51,307 bases of DNA from BS750m-G69 sp964441235 (GCA_964441235.1 CAYTUQ010000026.1:1-51307), one strand, 5' to 3'. Shown: positions 15,790-24,677, counted from the first letter of the stretch. Notes: generated by a model from the sequence alone, not told the origin. Program-made: numbers and translations.

Positions 15790-16357
15790 ATTTAAACTTA
15801 CTGATGAGGAATTAATTCGCAGGTTTCAGGCTGGTGATGAAGAAGCCTTTGAGGAAATTGTATATCGTTATTCTAATAGATTAATGAACTTTGCTTACAG
15901 GTTTGTTTTAGATAAAGAGGAATCTGAAGACATTGTTCAGGATACTTTTTTAAAAGTTTATCAAAATAGGCATGCTTATAGAGAAATAGCTAAATTCTCT
16001 ACGTGGATTTATACGATAACAGGGAATTTAGCGAAAACTGTCCTTCGTAAACGCCGTAATCGAAAGATGTTTTTCTTTTCCAGGATGGGGCCGGAGAAAA
16101 AGGATATGGATTTTCCTTCTAAGGATAGAAAACCGGAAAATAAAATTGAGAGGCAGTTTGACGAACGCATAATTCAACGAGCTATTCAAAAATTACCGGA
16201 ACATTTTAGAACGGCAATCATTTTAAGAGATATTCAGGAACTTTCTTATGAAGAAATTAGTAATATAATCAATGCGCCATTGGGAACTGTGAAATCAAGA
16301 ATAAACCGTGCTCGTTTACGTTTACAAGAGGAACTTGAACAATTAAAAAGGAAATGA
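15779..16357 (+). CDS. ECF RNA polymerase sigma factor (second)
   Basis: 192 residues. Region 2 (ELIRRFQAGDEEAFEEIVYR, then DIVQDTFLKVYQNRHAYREI) and region 4 (LPEHFRTAIILRDIQELSYE, then NAPLGTVKSRINRARLRL) are both complete, and the Arg/Lys-rich linker RKRRNRK lies between them. This is the classic ECF01/RpoE-like form. Its ATG overlaps the end of holA, and the gene for a zinc-finger anti-sigma factor follows 27 nt later. Its target promoters are not obvious here; the GGAAT-N18-GTCTAA motif belongs more likely to the other ECF factor at 6008. Confidence 0.94.
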   Translation: MGNRFKLTDEELIRRFQAGDEEAFEEIVYRYSNRLMNFAYRFVLDKEESEDIVQDTFLKVYQNRHAYREIAKFSTWIYTITGNLAKTVLRKRRNRKMFFFSRMGPEKKDMDFPSKDRKPENKIERQFDERIIQRAIQKLPEHFRTAIILRDIQELSYEEISNIINAPLGTVKSRINRARLRLQEELEQLKRK

Positions 16358-16384
16358 AAATTAATATGGAGGCAACGCAAATAT

Positions 16385-16978
16385 ATGATAAGTTGTTACC
16401 AGTTTAAAAATTATATATCAGACTATGTTGATAAAGAGATTTCTTTTCACAACAGAAAACGTGTTGAGGAACATTTAGAGAACTGTTCATCCTGTAAAGC
16501 ACTATTTCAATCAATTTTGAATATCAAGAAAAGTATGAGTAGTTTTACTAAAGTTGCTGTTAGTGATGATTTTATGCTAAAACTTAAAGATAGGATTCTG
16601 GCAGACCGCAATGCACGTATTCAATCATCACAAAAAAAGGCTTTTTCCCTTAATAAAATACCATCTTTCGCTTATGGTTTTGCTGCCGCTCTTCTTATAG
16701 TTGTTGCGAGTTTTTTTATTTTCAGATATCAAAAATATGGTAGCTCAACGGCTGTTGCACCTCCGATTGTCCAGGAGCAAATTCAGAAAATGTCGCCTAA
16801 TTCTCCTCATTCCACTGTTCCTGCGGGTCAAGTCTCTCAGGGTCAGTACGTTTCGTCTAATGACGAGAAGTCAGATGTTGATTCTTCTCGAATGAAATAT
16901 TATCAGGGACAGAGACAGGAGCAAACACCTGATAAAAGCCTTCAAGATAGAATAAAAACTGTCAAAGACCAGCGTTAA
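16385..16978 (+). CDS. zinc-finger (zf-HC2) membrane anti-sigma factor
   Basis: 197 residues. The N-terminal anti-sigma zinc finger has Cys4 and H30-LEN-C34-SS-C37, the ZAS pattern that binds the cognate sigma factor. One membrane segment spans about residues 92-113 (FAYGFAAALLIVVASFFIF). The periplasmic tail is Gln/Ser-rich and unstructured. It is placed directly after the ECF gene at 15779 with GGAGG ahead of ATG 16385, the usual sigma/anti-sigma arrangement. The tail is probably the sensor or protease-sensitive part. Confidence 0.88.
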   Translation: MISCYQFKNYISDYVDKEISFHNRKRVEEHLENCSSCKALFQSILNIKKSMSSFTKVAVSDDFMLKLKDRILADRNARIQSSQKKAFSLNKIPSFAYGFAAALLIVVASFFIFRYQKYGSSTAVAPPIVQEQIQKMSPNSPHSTVPAGQVSQGQYVSSNDEKSDVDSSRMKYYQGQRQEQTPDKSLQDRIKTVKDQR

Positions 16979-17067
16979 TCTAATTAATAAATTTCCATCA
17001 TCTTTTATTTAACATTGATTTTACATAAAGTTAATAGTATTTTAGACTACTTTGTGAATGGAGATGT

Positions 17068-18837
17068 ATGAGTAGTTTAAAAAAGATTTGGATTATAAGT
17101 TTAGTTTTAATTATTGTTTTATTTTTATTTTTTGTTTACCCGCGGATAGAATTAATGGGGAATATACCTGTTGCATTTCAATGGGTTTTTAGAATTCTTG
17201 TTTTTATCGCGATTCTATCTTTTACTATTTTCATTCTTGTTGAATTGAACAATTGGCATTCTAAATATTCAGAATTAGAAAGAGCAGAGGTATCGGAGAA
17301 ATCGAGAGCTGATTCCAATACTGAAAATGCGAGGGGTTTAGGATTAAGTCTTCCAATTGACCCTGAGAAAAATTACCAAAAGATGACTAAGCAGATATTG
17401 AAGCTTGTTCAATCTTCACTTATGGCACAGACAGCTTTTGTCTATTTATTTAACGAAAACAAAAGTCACTATACACTTCAGGATTTCTATTCTTCTGTTG
17501 ATGTTAATCTTACTGAGCAATTTCAAGCAGAAGGTTCACTCTTTGGTGAATATCATTTAAATGCACAACCGATAAACTATAGCGCTAGTGAGTTAGATGA
17601 GGGAAAGCTCGTTTTTTATAAAGTTATTCCCAGAGTAGGTTCTTTAATGATTATTCCGATTGGAATGTCAAAAGCACAATTTGTTGGATTTTTAGGCTTG
17701 GACAGTGTTGATGAAGAGGCATGGGGAGAGGACGATATTGAGCTTGCTTCCTCGTTTACTAATATGTTTTCAACTTCTGTTTGGCAGATTGACGTTATTG
17801 ATAGGCAAAAAAATCAAATACAATTTTTCCAGGATATTAATAAATTGAATACAGATTTATCTTTGGGAGTTGACCAGTTAGATTTTTACAAAGTTGTTGC
17901 TAATATATGTCGAAAATTCCTTGATTTTGATAAACTCACATTAGCAATTCTGAAAAATGAAGAGAATCAAGAATTGTTAATTGAATATGTTGATGGATAC
18001 GAAGCTGATTATAGTATTGGACATAAGATAAAAATAGTGGGAAGTCTTTGGGAGAATTTGATCATTAAGGGTCAACCTGTAATGGTTTCGGATTATGACG
18101 AATCGGATATTGAATTCAGGTTTCAAGATGGAGATAAAGAATCATTCCCTTTCCGTTCTTGTCTGGGTGTTCCTCTTATGGTTGGGAGAAAGCGATTTGG
18201 GGGATTGCTTTTAGAAAGTTTTAGTGCTGGGAATTTTTTGCCTGAAGTAGCTAAGACATTGAAATTTCTAGGGAAAAATTTAAGTGAAATAATAAATCGG
18301 ATGACTATATATCGATCGATGAAAGAACTTGCAATGATTGATGGGTTGACAGGGATCCAGAATCACAGAGCGTTTAAGGAAAGGTTACAGGTTGAAATCG
18401 ATAGATGTCGTCGTTATGGAAGTACTTTAACCTTATTCATTCTTGATCTGGATAAATTCAAACGTATTAATGATACTTATGGACATCTACACGGTGATTT
18501 TGTGTTAAAAAAGATTTCAAATATTATCCGCGGAAGTGTACGAACAGTTGATGCTGTTGCTCGGTATGGTGGTGAGGAGTTCGCAGTAATTTTGATTAAT
18601 TCTGATAAAAAGGGTTGTTATAATACTGCTGAACGAATACGGAGTAATATTCAAAGTTTCTTGTTTGAAAAGGATGGAATGAGAGAAAAGATGACTATTA
18701 GTATAGGCATATCTGAATATCCGGCTGATGGTGATGATCTTCAAACTGTCATTGCAAATGCAGATATGGCAATGTACCAGTCTAAAAGAAATGGTGGTAA
18801 CAAAGTTACAATATATGATCATGAATTAGAATCTTAA
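17068..18837 (+). CDS. membrane-anchored GAF-GGDEF diguanylate cyclase
   Basis: 589 residues. Two N-terminal membrane segments (about 7-25 and 36-58), two GAF-like sensory domains (about 105-240 and 265-410) and a C-terminal GGDEF domain (about 425-585) that makes cyclic di-GMP from two GTP. The catalytic motif is GGEEF at residues 501-505. An inhibitory I-site RxxD (RTVD, residues 492-495) lies five residues upstream, so product inhibition is expected. The metal-binding FILDLDKFKRINDTYGH is intact. It stands alone, followed by a small zinc-ribbon gene after 13 nt. Confidence 0.94.
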   Translation: MSSLKKIWIISLVLIIVLFLFFVYPRIELMGNIPVAFQWVFRILVFIAILSFTIFILVELNNWHSKYSELERAEVSEKSRADSNTENARGLGLSLPIDPEKNYQKMTKQILKLVQSSLMAQTAFVYLFNENKSHYTLQDFYSSVDVNLTEQFQAEGSLFGEYHLNAQPINYSASELDEGKLVFYKVIPRVGSLMIIPIGMSKAQFVGFLGLDSVDEEAWGEDDIELASSFTNMFSTSVWQIDVIDRQKNQIQFFQDINKLNTDLSLGVDQLDFYKVVANICRKFLDFDKLTLAILKNEENQELLIEYVDGYEADYSIGHKIKIVGSLWENLIIKGQPVMVSDYDESDIEFRFQDGDKESFPFRSCLGVPLMVGRKRFGGLLLESFSAGNFLPEVAKTLKFLGKNLSEIINRMTIYRSMKELAMIDGLTGIQNHRAFKERLQVEIDRCRRYGSTLTLFILDLDKFKRINDTYGHLHGDFVLKKISNIIRGSVRTVDAVARYGGEEFAVILINSDKKGCYNTAERIRSNIQSFLFEKDGMREKMTISIGISEYPADGDDLQTVIANADMAMYQSKRNGGNKVTIYDHELES

Positions 18838-18850
18838 AGGAGTATTGAAA

Positions 18851-19054
18851 ATGGCTAAAAGATCCAGGGGAGGTTTTGCTGCAAAGGTGGCAAAAGCGTC
18901 AGTTGATTTTAAAATACATTGCCCGGTGTGTGGAGAAGCAATCGAGATTGTAAAGCATATTAGCACAGTTAGTAATCCAGAAAATAATACGGTGCGATTC
19001 AAAGAGAGAATGATAAAGGTTTGTAAGTGCAATAGAAGTGAGATTTATAAATAA
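18851..19054 (+). CDS. small zinc-ribbon protein
   Basis: A 67-residue protein starting MAKRSRGGFAAKVAKAS. I chose ATG 18851 over the in-frame TTG 18845 because AAAGGAG lies 8 nt before it. It contains CPVC (residues about 25-28) and CKC near the end (VCKCNRSE), giving a four-cysteine cluster likely to bind zinc. The basic N-terminus could bind nucleic acid or ribosomes. I do not recognise a named family. It follows the diguanylate cyclase closely and probably shares its transcript. Confidence 0.65.
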   Translation: MAKRSRGGFAAKVAKASVDFKIHCPVCGEAIEIVKHISTVSNPENNTVRFKERMIKVCKCNRSEIYK

Positions 19055-19083
19055 ATATTATCTTTAACCGTTCACGGAAATTG

Positions 19084-19105
19084 TGCCAAAGGCATCCCTG
19101 CGGGA
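19084..19105. repeat. short two-hairpin palindrome in the left arm of the IVS-like insert
   Basis: TGCC-AAA-GGCA followed by TCCC-TGC-GGGA, 22 nt in total: the two-hairpin layout in its most symmetric form. It interrupts the otherwise paired left arm of the surrounding insert. Confidence 0.65.
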
Positions 19106-19128
19106 GAAATTAGAAATTAGAAAAAGAA

Positions 19129-19518
19129 ATGAAAAGAGTCTATGAGTTAGATGTTTATAAACTGGCAGAAGAGTTGTCAGATATGGTTTGGTTCGACTTT
19201 GACAAGTGGAATAAAAAAGTTCAAAACACTATAGGTTATCAGATAATACGATCATCTGACAGTATAGCAGCGAATATAGCCGAAGGTTATGGGAGATATA
19301 CTCCCTCTGACAGAAAAAAGTTTTATATATATTCAAGGGGATCTCTTGAAGAAACCAAATCATGGTTACGGAAACTCATCAGGAGAAAAGTTTTATCTGA
19401 TTCAGATGCATCACGATATCAAAAAGTAATTGCTCCGCAGGTCACAACGGACTCCTTTGGAGAGTCCCGTTGGGGAAAAACTTGGACCCAAATTGAATGC
19501 GTTTATCAACAGTACTAA
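19129..19518 (+). CDS. four-helix-bundle protein (23S rRNA IVS type), C-terminus frameshifted
   Basis: A 129-residue reading starting MKRVYELDVYKLAEELSDMV, with IIRSSDSIAANIAEGYGRYT and RGSLEETKSWLRKL, the signature of the four-helix-bundle proteins encoded in 23S intervening sequences (function unproven; pentameric bundle that may bind nucleic acid). After YQKVI the reading runs into a palindrome (19445-19472) and gives an unrelated tail. The proper ending, LGPKLNAFINSTKL then TGA at 19523-19525, survives in another frame just downstream. The gene was therefore full-length before the palindrome entered. Helices 1-3 and most of 4 remain. Confidence 0.8.
   Translation: MKRVYELDVYKLAEELSDMVWFDFDKWNKKVQNTIGYQIIRSSDSIAANIAEGYGRYTPSDRKKFYIYSRGSLEETKSWLRKLIRRKVLSDSDASRYQKVIAPQVTTDSFGESRWGKTWTQIECVYQQY
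19445..19472. repeat. palindrome inside the four-helix-bundle gene
   Basis: Arms CAACGGACTC and GAGTCCCGTTG enclose CTTTGGA. It shifts the frame of the host gene near its end. The inserted block probably extends a little on both sides (about 19433-19476). Confidence 0.6.
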
Positions 19519-19525
19519 ATTATGA

Positions 19526-19542
19526 TCCCGATAAGCTCGGGA
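19526..19542. repeat. TCCCGA-TAAGC-TCGGGA hairpin
   Basis: A perfect 6-bp stem with a 5-nt loop directly after the original stop codon of the four-helix-bundle gene. It could be another short repeat type or a weak terminator, but no T-run follows. Confidence 0.4.
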
Positions 19543-19684
19543 CTAATTTCCAATTTCTAATTTCTAACCGTGAACGGTTACTATTATCTACTTATTTATA
19601 CTTAAGAGGTTGTACGTTCTCCTGTTTTTGGAAACGAATCCATCGCCTATTCATTCAATATAATCGAGAAATCAAGAGAGACTC

Positions 19685-21205
19685 GTGAATAACAAGGTTA
19701 AGGTAAATATAGCTATTTCGGTTTTTGCTGTAATGGCATTCTCATTTATTCCATGGTGTGCAAGTCAGCAGCAGTTAAGTAAATCGAAGATAAAGCCTCA
19801 AACGACGGATATTAAATCCAAAGAAAGCAAATCGTATAATTCCAGGGCTATTCAGCATTTCATGGATGGGGAAACATATTCACTCCAGGGCGACTATGCT
19901 ATGGCTGTTATAGAGTATTTGGATGCTCTGCAGTATGATACTACCTCTTCTACAATATATGTATCTCTTGGGAAAGCATATATTAACCTTGGGAAGATTG
20001 ATAATGGTATAAGAGCTCTGGAGAATGCAATTAGATTAGATAGTACTGATTATGAAGCAAGAGAGATTCTAGCACAGGTCTATTTTCTTTCTGGTAAAAC
20101 TGAAAAAGCCGAGAGAGAATATGAGGTTTTAAACAGAGCCAAGCCTGATGACCCTGAAATTCAATACCAACTTGCTATTATTTACCTGAAAATTAATAAA
20201 ATACCCAAAGCACTTGAAATTTATGAATCGATTTTTAAAAAGGATTCAACCCAGAGTGAGGCTTTGGAAAAGGCTGCAGAAATTTCGATTATAAGTAAAG
20301 ATTTAGAAAAAGCCATTTACTACTATGACTTATTGATTAAGCAAAATCCAGAAAACCTGAGATATCTTAAGAGCCGGTCTGAGTTGTCAATAGTGAAAAA
20401 TGATTTTGATACCGCTATTGATATTTATAAGAAACTTATAATTAAAGTACCAAACGATCTCGAAATTCGCGAGATATTAGGAGAAATCCTTTCGAGAAGT
20501 AATAGATATGAAGAGGCAAAAGATTTTTTAGAGCTATTTATTAAGGAATATCCAGATAGGAAAGCCAGTTACATTAATCTGTCCTTACTTTTAATGAGAA
20601 ATGATAAATATGAAGGTGTAGTAAATTTGCTGGATTCTGTTATATCAAAATTCCCTGAAGATCCAATATTACTATTAATAAAAGGTACCGCTTTAAATTA
20701 CTTAGAAAGATATGATGAAGCTGAAGTGTCATTAATTGAAACGCTTAAGCTTGATCCCCAAAATACTCAGGGGCGTCATATTCTTGCGGCTGTGTGGGAT
20801 ACATGTAAAAAGTATAATCTTTCGGATAGTCTGTATGAAAGAATTATCATGGATAGCCCAGATGATGATATAGCGTTAAATAATTATTCATACAGCCTGG
20901 CTGTTCGGGGCGAGAATCTTGGCAAGGCATTGGAAATGGTAAATAAAGCACTTGAAAAAAATCCTGAAAACGCTTCCTATCTTGATACTAAAGGGTGGAT
21001 ACTATATAAGCAGGATAAATTTGAAGATGCTTTGATATATGTTGAGAAATCACTTTCAATCGAGAAAAATAATGCTGAAATAATGGAGCATCTCGGTGAT
21101 ATATATTATAGATTAAAAAAACACGATAAAGCAAATGAGTATTATAAACGTGCTTATAGTATCGATTCTAAGAATGAGAATCTTAAAAAGAAGATTTCCG
21201 AATAA
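19685..21205 (+). CDS. secreted or membrane-attached TPR protein
   Basis: 506 residues with an N-terminal hydrophobic export signal (INIAISVFAVMAFSFIPWCA-like; a Cys follows but the lipobox is poor) and about 11 tetratricopeptide repeats, e.g. AMAVIEYLDALQYDTTSSTI, IRALENAIRLDSTDYEA and DEAEVSLIETLKLDPQN. TPR superhelices scaffold protein complexes. It starts at GTG 19685 and its end overlaps the next lipoprotein gene by 32 bp, so the two are translated together. In related bacteria such TPR/lipoprotein pairs are linked to outer-membrane biogenesis, which is inference here. Confidence 0.85.
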   Translation: MNNKVKVNIAISVFAVMAFSFIPWCASQQQLSKSKIKPQTTDIKSKESKSYNSRAIQHFMDGETYSLQGDYAMAVIEYLDALQYDTTSSTIYVSLGKAYINLGKIDNGIRALENAIRLDSTDYEAREILAQVYFLSGKTEKAEREYEVLNRAKPDDPEIQYQLAIIYLKINKIPKALEIYESIFKKDSTQSEALEKAAEISIISKDLEKAIYYYDLLIKQNPENLRYLKSRSELSIVKNDFDTAIDIYKKLIIKVPNDLEIREILGEILSRSNRYEEAKDFLELFIKEYPDRKASYINLSLLLMRNDKYEGVVNLLDSVISKFPEDPILLLIKGTALNYLERYDEAEVSLIETLKLDPQNTQGRHILAAVWDTCKKYNLSDSLYERIIMDSPDDDIALNNYSYSLAVRGENLGKALEMVNKALEKNPENASYLDTKGWILYKQDKFEDALIYVEKSLSIEKNNAEIMEHLGDIYYRLKKHDKANEYYKRAYSIDSKNENLKKKISE

Positions 21206-21923
21206 AGTATTTATTCTTTTTTTATTGGCTATTATCCTGTGTATTACATTTTCTGAATGTGCATTTATATCAACAAAAAAGATAAAGCATGGGACTTTTA
21301 ATATTAGTGATTTAAGGAATCATGAGAATTCCATCAAAGATCTTAGATTCCTTTCTGAAATTGGACGTTTAACAATAGATTCTGATGAAATAAATCTTAC
21401 GCTTTCCGTAAAATTTCAATTTAGGACAATAGATAGTTTGTACATTCAACTCACTGACCCTATTGGAAGAAAATTTGCTGAAGTTTCTCTGGATGGAGAC
21501 GAATATTCGATTTGGCTTCAGAGATCGGGTGAATTTTATTCGGGGTATGAACTGCCGGTTGAGTTTGAGGATTATCCCTTCGCAGCGTTGACATTTGGGG
21601 AATTGAGAAGGATTCTACTGGGCATACCGCTGTTTAAAACCAGCCAAATAGAAGAAATACAGGATAATCATACGATAGAATTCTTATCCCAAAGAGGGGA
21701 AAAAGTTCAATATATTTTTAAAGGAAGTCCTGTACATTTAGATAAGATTTTGATGATTTCCGATACCGGTAATATCAAAGCAAAAATGAAATATGAAAAA
21801 TATGCTGTTGTAAATGGTATATTTGTCCCATCAGTTTACACTATTGAAGGTGGTGAGAAGAATTTCCTGATAAAAATTCGCATCTCCCATTTCTCTACCG
21901 ATTTGTCTAAATTAATGATGTGA
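21174..21923 (+). CDS. LolB/DUF4292-like outer-membrane lipoprotein
   Basis: 249 residues starting MRILKRRFPNKVFILFLL, with a lipoprotein signal ending in FSEC. I use ATG 21174; an upstream GTG at 21135 would extend it deep into the TPR gene. The body shows the half-barrel pattern of LolB-like/DUF4292 proteins: SDEINLTLSVKFQFRTIDSL, LTDPIGRKFAEVSLDG and a C-terminal INGIFVPSVYT-like strand. Such proteins bind lipids or lipoproteins at the outer membrane. It probably acts with the TPR protein upstream. DUF4292 members have no proven function. Confidence 0.75.
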   Translation: MRILKRRFPNKVFILFLLAIILCITFSECAFISTKKIKHGTFNISDLRNHENSIKDLRFLSEIGRLTIDSDEINLTLSVKFQFRTIDSLYIQLTDPIGRKFAEVSLDGDEYSIWLQRSGEFYSGYELPVEFEDYPFAALTFGELRRILLGIPLFKTSQIEEIQDNHTIEFLSQRGEKVQYIFKGSPVHLDKILMISDTGNIKAKMKYEKYAVVNGIFVPSVYTIEGGEKNFLIKIRISHFSTDLSKLMM

Positions 21924-21946
21924 TTTAACTTTTATTAGAGGAAAAC

Positions 21947-22876
21947 ATGAATAATAGTGTCAAAAAAGGGTTGGTTTCGGTCGTGGTACCGGTTTTTAAT
22001 GAAGTAGAATCGCTGGAAGAATTGTATAGGCAGATTACAGCGGTTTTTGAGAAAGAACCTTATGAGCTTGAGGTTATCTTTGTCGATGACGGCAGCCGCG
22101 ACGGATCTTACGAGGTCGAACAGGAACTCGTGAATAGCAACAGCAATACAAGGGTGATTCGCTTTCCCGCCAACCGGGGCAAGGCCGCAGCCTTAAATGA
22201 CGGCTTTGCCGCCGCAAATGGTGAATTCGTTGCGACTATCGACGCCGACCTGCAGGACGATCCGGAAGCTATCCCCCAAATGATTGAATTGATAAAAAAA
22301 GAAAAATATGATCTGGTCTCCGGCTGGAAGCAGGCTCGCAAGGACCGTTTTATTAAAAAGCACACATCAAAAATATACAATTTCGTCACCCGGATCATGA
22401 CCGGCATTCCGCTCCACGATATGAATAACGGACTAAAAGTCTACAAATCCGAGGTCGTCAAAACCATCAGCGTATATGGAGAGATGCATCGCTTTATTCC
22501 GGTTCTTGCTAAAATGAATGGCTTTAAAAGCGGTGAAATGAAAGTACGTCATTTTCCACGGAAATTCGGAAAAACCAAGTATGGGATCAGCCGTTTTTAT
22601 AAAGGATTTCTGGATTTACTCACCGTTCTGTTTACCTCTAAGTTTTTACGCCGGCCTATGCATTTTTTCGGACTCTGGGGAGTAATCTTTTTAGGCGTTG
22701 GCACAATTGCAGAAATCTATCTGTTAGTACTGAAATTTGCTTTTGGAGAACCGTTCCAAAAGCATATCGCCCTTATGATATTAGGGGTGCTGCTTATCGT
22801 ATTCGGCATGCAGTTCTTCTCACTGGGACTTATCAGTGAGATGATCGCCTATCACCAGAAATCAAAGAAACAATGA
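21947..22876 (+). CDS. family 2 glycosyltransferase, DPM1/GtrB type
   Basis: 309 residues: a GT-A catalytic domain with SVVVPVFNEVESLEELYRQI, VIFVDDGSRDGS and the metal-binding ATIDADLQDDPE, then two C-terminal membrane segments (about 233-258 and 268-295). This is the layout of bactoprenol-phosphate sugar transferases such as GtrB and ArnC, which load a sugar onto undecaprenyl phosphate at the inner face of the membrane. It is the first gene of the polysaccharide cluster, where base composition becomes visibly more GC-rich than in the genes before it. The next gene starts within its stop codon (ATGA). Confidence 0.92.
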   Translation: MNNSVKKGLVSVVVPVFNEVESLEELYRQITAVFEKEPYELEVIFVDDGSRDGSYEVEQELVNSNSNTRVIRFPANRGKAAALNDGFAAANGEFVATIDADLQDDPEAIPQMIELIKKEKYDLVSGWKQARKDRFIKKHTSKIYNFVTRIMTGIPLHDMNNGLKVYKSEVVKTISVYGEMHRFIPVLAKMNGFKSGEMKVRHFPRKFGKTKYGISRFYKGFLDLLTVLFTSKFLRRPMHFFGLWGVIFLGVGTIAEIYLLVLKFAFGEPFQKHIALMILGVLLIVFGMQFFSLGLISEMIAYHQKSKKQ

Positions 22877-23907
22877 AACCGTATCTTTTTTCTATAATTG
22901 TGCCCACATATAACCGGTCCGGCGAGGTCATCGATTTAATTCAATCATTTAATAATCAGAATTTTCAGCACGATCGCTTTGAAGTGTTGCTAATTGACGA
23001 TGGCTCAACCGATGACACAGAGAAAAGAGTCAACGAGTTAACATCGCAATCGGATTTCAGGCTACGATTTTTCCGTAGAAATCACGAAGGTCCAGGACCT
23101 GCCAGAAATCACGGTATGAGCCAGGCTGAAGGCGAATATTTTCTCTTTATTGATTCCGATTGCATTGCCGATGTGGTGTGGTTATCCAATCTTGCCAGGG
23201 CAGTGGAAGCCGAAAAACCTGAAGCCTTCGGCGGTCCGGATTCTGTTCTGGATAGTTTTACACCACTTCAAAAAGCCATTGATTATGCAATGACGTCTTT
23301 TATTACTACCGGTGGAATGCGCGGTCACTCGAAAAAGAAACTGGCGAAGTTCTATCCCCGCAGTTTCAATATGGGAATTCATCGCTCGATATATGAAAAG
23401 TTAGGCGGCATGGGAACTTTAAGACACGGACAGGATCTGGAATTCAGTCGGCGGATCGTCGCCAGCGGAGCTAAAGTCATTTCGGTTACCGATGCTGTTG
23501 TATACCACAAGCGGAGAACAAGTTTACGTAAATTTTTCCGGCAGATGTTCAACTGGGGAGTGGCAAGAATAAACCTGACAAAAATGGATAAAGCGATTCT
23601 TGAGCCCTTGCATTTTATTCCCGCGATTGGTTCCGTGGGATTTACTTTACTTTTAATTTTATCAATATTAAGTTGGTTTATCTTCAAAATTTGGCTTGTG
23701 TGCTTTGGAATCGCCATATTAATAATGATAATTATATTTTTTGACGCATATCGACGTTATAAAGACCTGAAAGCCGCCCGGCTGGCGCCGATCGTGGCGG
23801 TTTGTCAGGTTTTCGCCTACGGATACGGATTTACAACAAATTATATCCGCCGAATAATTTTCGGCAAAGGCGAATTTACCGGTTTTGTGAAAAGGTATTA
23901 TAAGTGA
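22873..23907 (+). CDS. family 2 glycosyltransferase with C-terminal membrane segments
   Basis: 344 residues: FSIIVPTYNRSGEVIDLIQS, LLIDDGSTDDT, a NHEGPGPARNHGM acceptor-side motif and the DxD-like FLFIDSDC in the first half, with DLEFSRRI later, and two membrane helices near residues 245-300. It adds a sugar in surface glycan assembly at the inner membrane. The start overlaps the previous stop by 4 bp and its own stop overlaps the next GTG by 4 bp, so these genes are translationally coupled. Donor and acceptor cannot be told. Confidence 0.9.
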   Translation: MKPYLFSIIVPTYNRSGEVIDLIQSFNNQNFQHDRFEVLLIDDGSTDDTEKRVNELTSQSDFRLRFFRRNHEGPGPARNHGMSQAEGEYFLFIDSDCIADVVWLSNLARAVEAEKPEAFGGPDSVLDSFTPLQKAIDYAMTSFITTGGMRGHSKKKLAKFYPRSFNMGIHRSIYEKLGGMGTLRHGQDLEFSRRIVASGAKVISVTDAVVYHKRRTSLRKFFRQMFNWGVARINLTKMDKAILEPLHFIPAIGSVGFTLLLILSILSWFIFKIWLVCFGIAILIMIIIFFDAYRRYKDLKAARLAPIVAVCQVFAYGYGFTTNYIRRIIFGKGEFTGFVKRYYK

Positions 23908-24677
23908 CGGAAGTAATTGAACGACACCTGCGCTCTTATCACGAACAGTACTGGTATGCCGAGAATGTTCTCGAAAAATTCCTGGAAATTTCTGGCTCAG
24001 GTCCTCTGTCAATCTGCGAAGTTGGACCTGCTGAGGGTGGAGCCCTGAAATATTTTGCTGAAAAAGGTCATTACTGTTACGGAATCGAATTTTCGGAAAT
24101 ACGGTACAATAATTCAATAATTTTAAATAATAAGGAAGATATCCTTTTTCTCAGGGGCGATATAACGAAACCCGACACCTATTCAAACCAAATTGATTTA
24201 TCCATGGACATCATCATTTGCCGGGACGTTATCGAACATATCGACGCCGATCAAAAATTTATTGCTCTTCAGAACATGACGACATTGTTTAAGCCCGGCG
24301 GCAGAATGTTTATTTCCTTTCCGCCAAAATATTCACCCTATGCCGGACATCAGCAGGTAGCCCCCAAAAAACTGGTCAAGCTGCCCTATTTACATCTGCT
24401 GCCGGATCGTTTATACAGACGGTATTTATCGATGATGAGAATGCGGGTCTCTTCGGGACAGGGGCTTCTGGATACGAAGCATAAACGGTTGTCAATCAGG
24501 GATTTTGAAAAAATAGTTTCAGACTTGAATCTGAGCTTCATGAAAAGAGAATATTATCTGATCCGTCCCTGTTACGAATCGAGATTTCACCTGCGCCGAA
24601 TGAAAGCACCTTTCAGTAAGAACGTGGTACTGAGAGAATATTTTACCCTGGGAGCCTTGTATTGTCTGACCAGGTGA
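23904..24677 (+). CDS. class I SAM-dependent methyltransferase
   Basis: 257 residues. Motif I is SICEVGPAEGGALKYF, with the acidic residue at the end of strand 2 in YCYGIEFSE and motif II/III in DIIICRDVIEHI followed by LFKPGGRMFISFP. This is the Methyltransf_11/23 pattern, where the SAM-binding Rossmann fold transfers a methyl group. It starts at GTG 23904 in a 4-bp overlap (GTGA). Its place among glycosyltransferases suggests methylation of a sugar residue of the polymer or of its terminus. Confidence 0.85.
   Translation: MTEVIERHLRSYHEQYWYAENVLEKFLEISGSGPLSICEVGPAEGGALKYFAEKGHYCYGIEFSEIRYNNSIILNNKEDILFLRGDITKPDTYSNQIDLSMDIIICRDVIEHIDADQKFIALQNMTTLFKPGGRMFISFPPKYSPYAGHQQVAPKKLVKLPYLHLLPDRLYRRYLSMMRMRVSSGQGLLDTKHKRLSIRDFEKIVSDLNLSFMKREYYLIRPCYESRFHLRRMKAPFSKNVVLREYFTLGALYCLTR

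Larger units (their letters stand above)
19065..19580. mobile_element. IVS-like insert: four-helix-bundle gene between inverted repeats
   Basis: The segment is bounded by TAACCGTTCACGG (19065-19077) and its exact complement CCGTGAACGGTTA (19568-19580). Inside these, the left side has AAATTAGAAATTAGAAA and the right side AATTTCCAATTTCTAATTTC, which pair as well, so an RNA of this region would form a stem of about 30 bp around the four-helix-bundle gene. That is the design of 23S rRNA intervening sequences, but this copy lies between protein genes. A short palindrome (19084-19105) has entered the left arm. Mobility is inferred. Confidence 0.55.

Noticed and set aside
16800..16860. GC-rich stretch in the anti-sigma tail as another short palindrome
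   Set aside because: CCTGCGGGTC and TCTCAGGGTC do not form the two-hairpin layout, and the reading is continuous low-complexity Gln/Ser sequence.
18517..18822. 101-codon minus-strand reading opposite the GGDEF domain
   Set aside because: Shadow of a well-conserved domain in the other strand, without a ribosome site or similarity.
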